Of a stretch of 5,480 bases of DNA, positions 5,383-5,480 are shown piece after piece. The notes beneath the pieces are model-generated. The model worked only from the letters and a program-made list of their open reading frames with translations. It did not search any database and had not been told where the DNA came from. Position numbers and translations under genes: made by a program. Source of the DNA: Actinomycetota bacterium (GTDB lineage Bacteria; Actinomycetota; Acidimicrobiia; Acidimicrobiales; Iamiaceae); assembly GCA_017882935.1 (NCBI GenBank), contig JADGOP010000190.1, forward strand, positions 1 through 5,480, in the 5' to 3' direction. Every line of letters begins with the position of its first letter. Within the stretch, counting starts at the first letter, position 1.

Positions 5383-5480
5383 TCAGGCCTGCTCGAACGC
5401 GATGAAGTCCCGCTGGTCGGGCTGCAGGTAGCGGGTGGCCGGCCGGGTCATCCCCTTGATGAGCTTGTGGGCATCCACCT
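5383..5480 (-). CDS. C-terminal end of an unidentified protein, 5' part off window
   Basis: Only the last 31 codons and a TGA (5383-5385) are present. The readable C-terminus runs VDAHKLIKGMTRPATRY and then LQPDQRDFIAFEQA, a plausible folded, soluble sequence with normal codon choice for this window. The gene converges on the lipoprotein gene with 22 bp between the stop codons, and no clear terminator lies in that gap. The family cannot be named from this fragment. The other frames of this stretch either contain stops or give Arg/Pro-rich shadows. Confidence 0.7.
   Translation of the reverse strand, partial: VDAHKLIKGMTRPATRYLQPDQRDFIAFEQA

Overview
This is a G+C-rich window with the codon pattern of a high-GC actinobacterium. 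An orphan Flp-type pilin, a lipoprotein made of DUF4333-like modules (a domain essentially confined to Actinobacteria) and an actinobacterial-style sugar-binding lipoprotein all fit that. Acidimicrobiia is a reasonable guess but the window does not prove it. No RNA genes, mobile elements or CRISPR arrays were seen.

Layout. Positions 1-1338 (minus) hold almost all of a sugar ABC-transporter binding lipoprotein, which runs off the left edge. Positions 1445-3112 (minus) encode a GH13 alpha-glucosidase. Positions 3253-4074 (minus) encode a short-chain dehydrogenase/reductase (SDR). Positions 4168-4365 (minus) encode a small Flp pilin. A 260-bp divergent intergenic region follows, then a plus-strand lipoprotein with three cysteine-pair modules at 4626-5360. 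The last 98 bases hold the C-terminal end of an unidentified minus-strand gene that converges on the lipoprotein gene.

Function. The glucosidase and the binding protein are adjacent, point the same way, and fit one job: capture of an alpha-glucoside (maltose/trehalose type) at the membrane and hydrolysis inside the cell. The permease genes would be expected beyond the left edge. The SDR, the pilin and the triple-module lipoprotein have no evident link to that pathway.

The most notable observation is at the 5' end of the glucosidase gene. The reading frame continues upstream into the conserved family N-terminus (PWWKRAVVY), but a TAG codon stands where the family has Gln (VYQVYPRSF became VY*VYPRSF). 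No ATG, GTG or TTG lies upstream of it in that frame before the preceding gene. The gene is therefore a recent pseudogene, a sequencing or assembly error, or a shortened gene starting at the GTG directly after the TAG. The second notable point is the SDR, whose YxxxK motif reads YASFN, with Asn in place of the catalytic Lys. I found no convincing new multi-gene system here.
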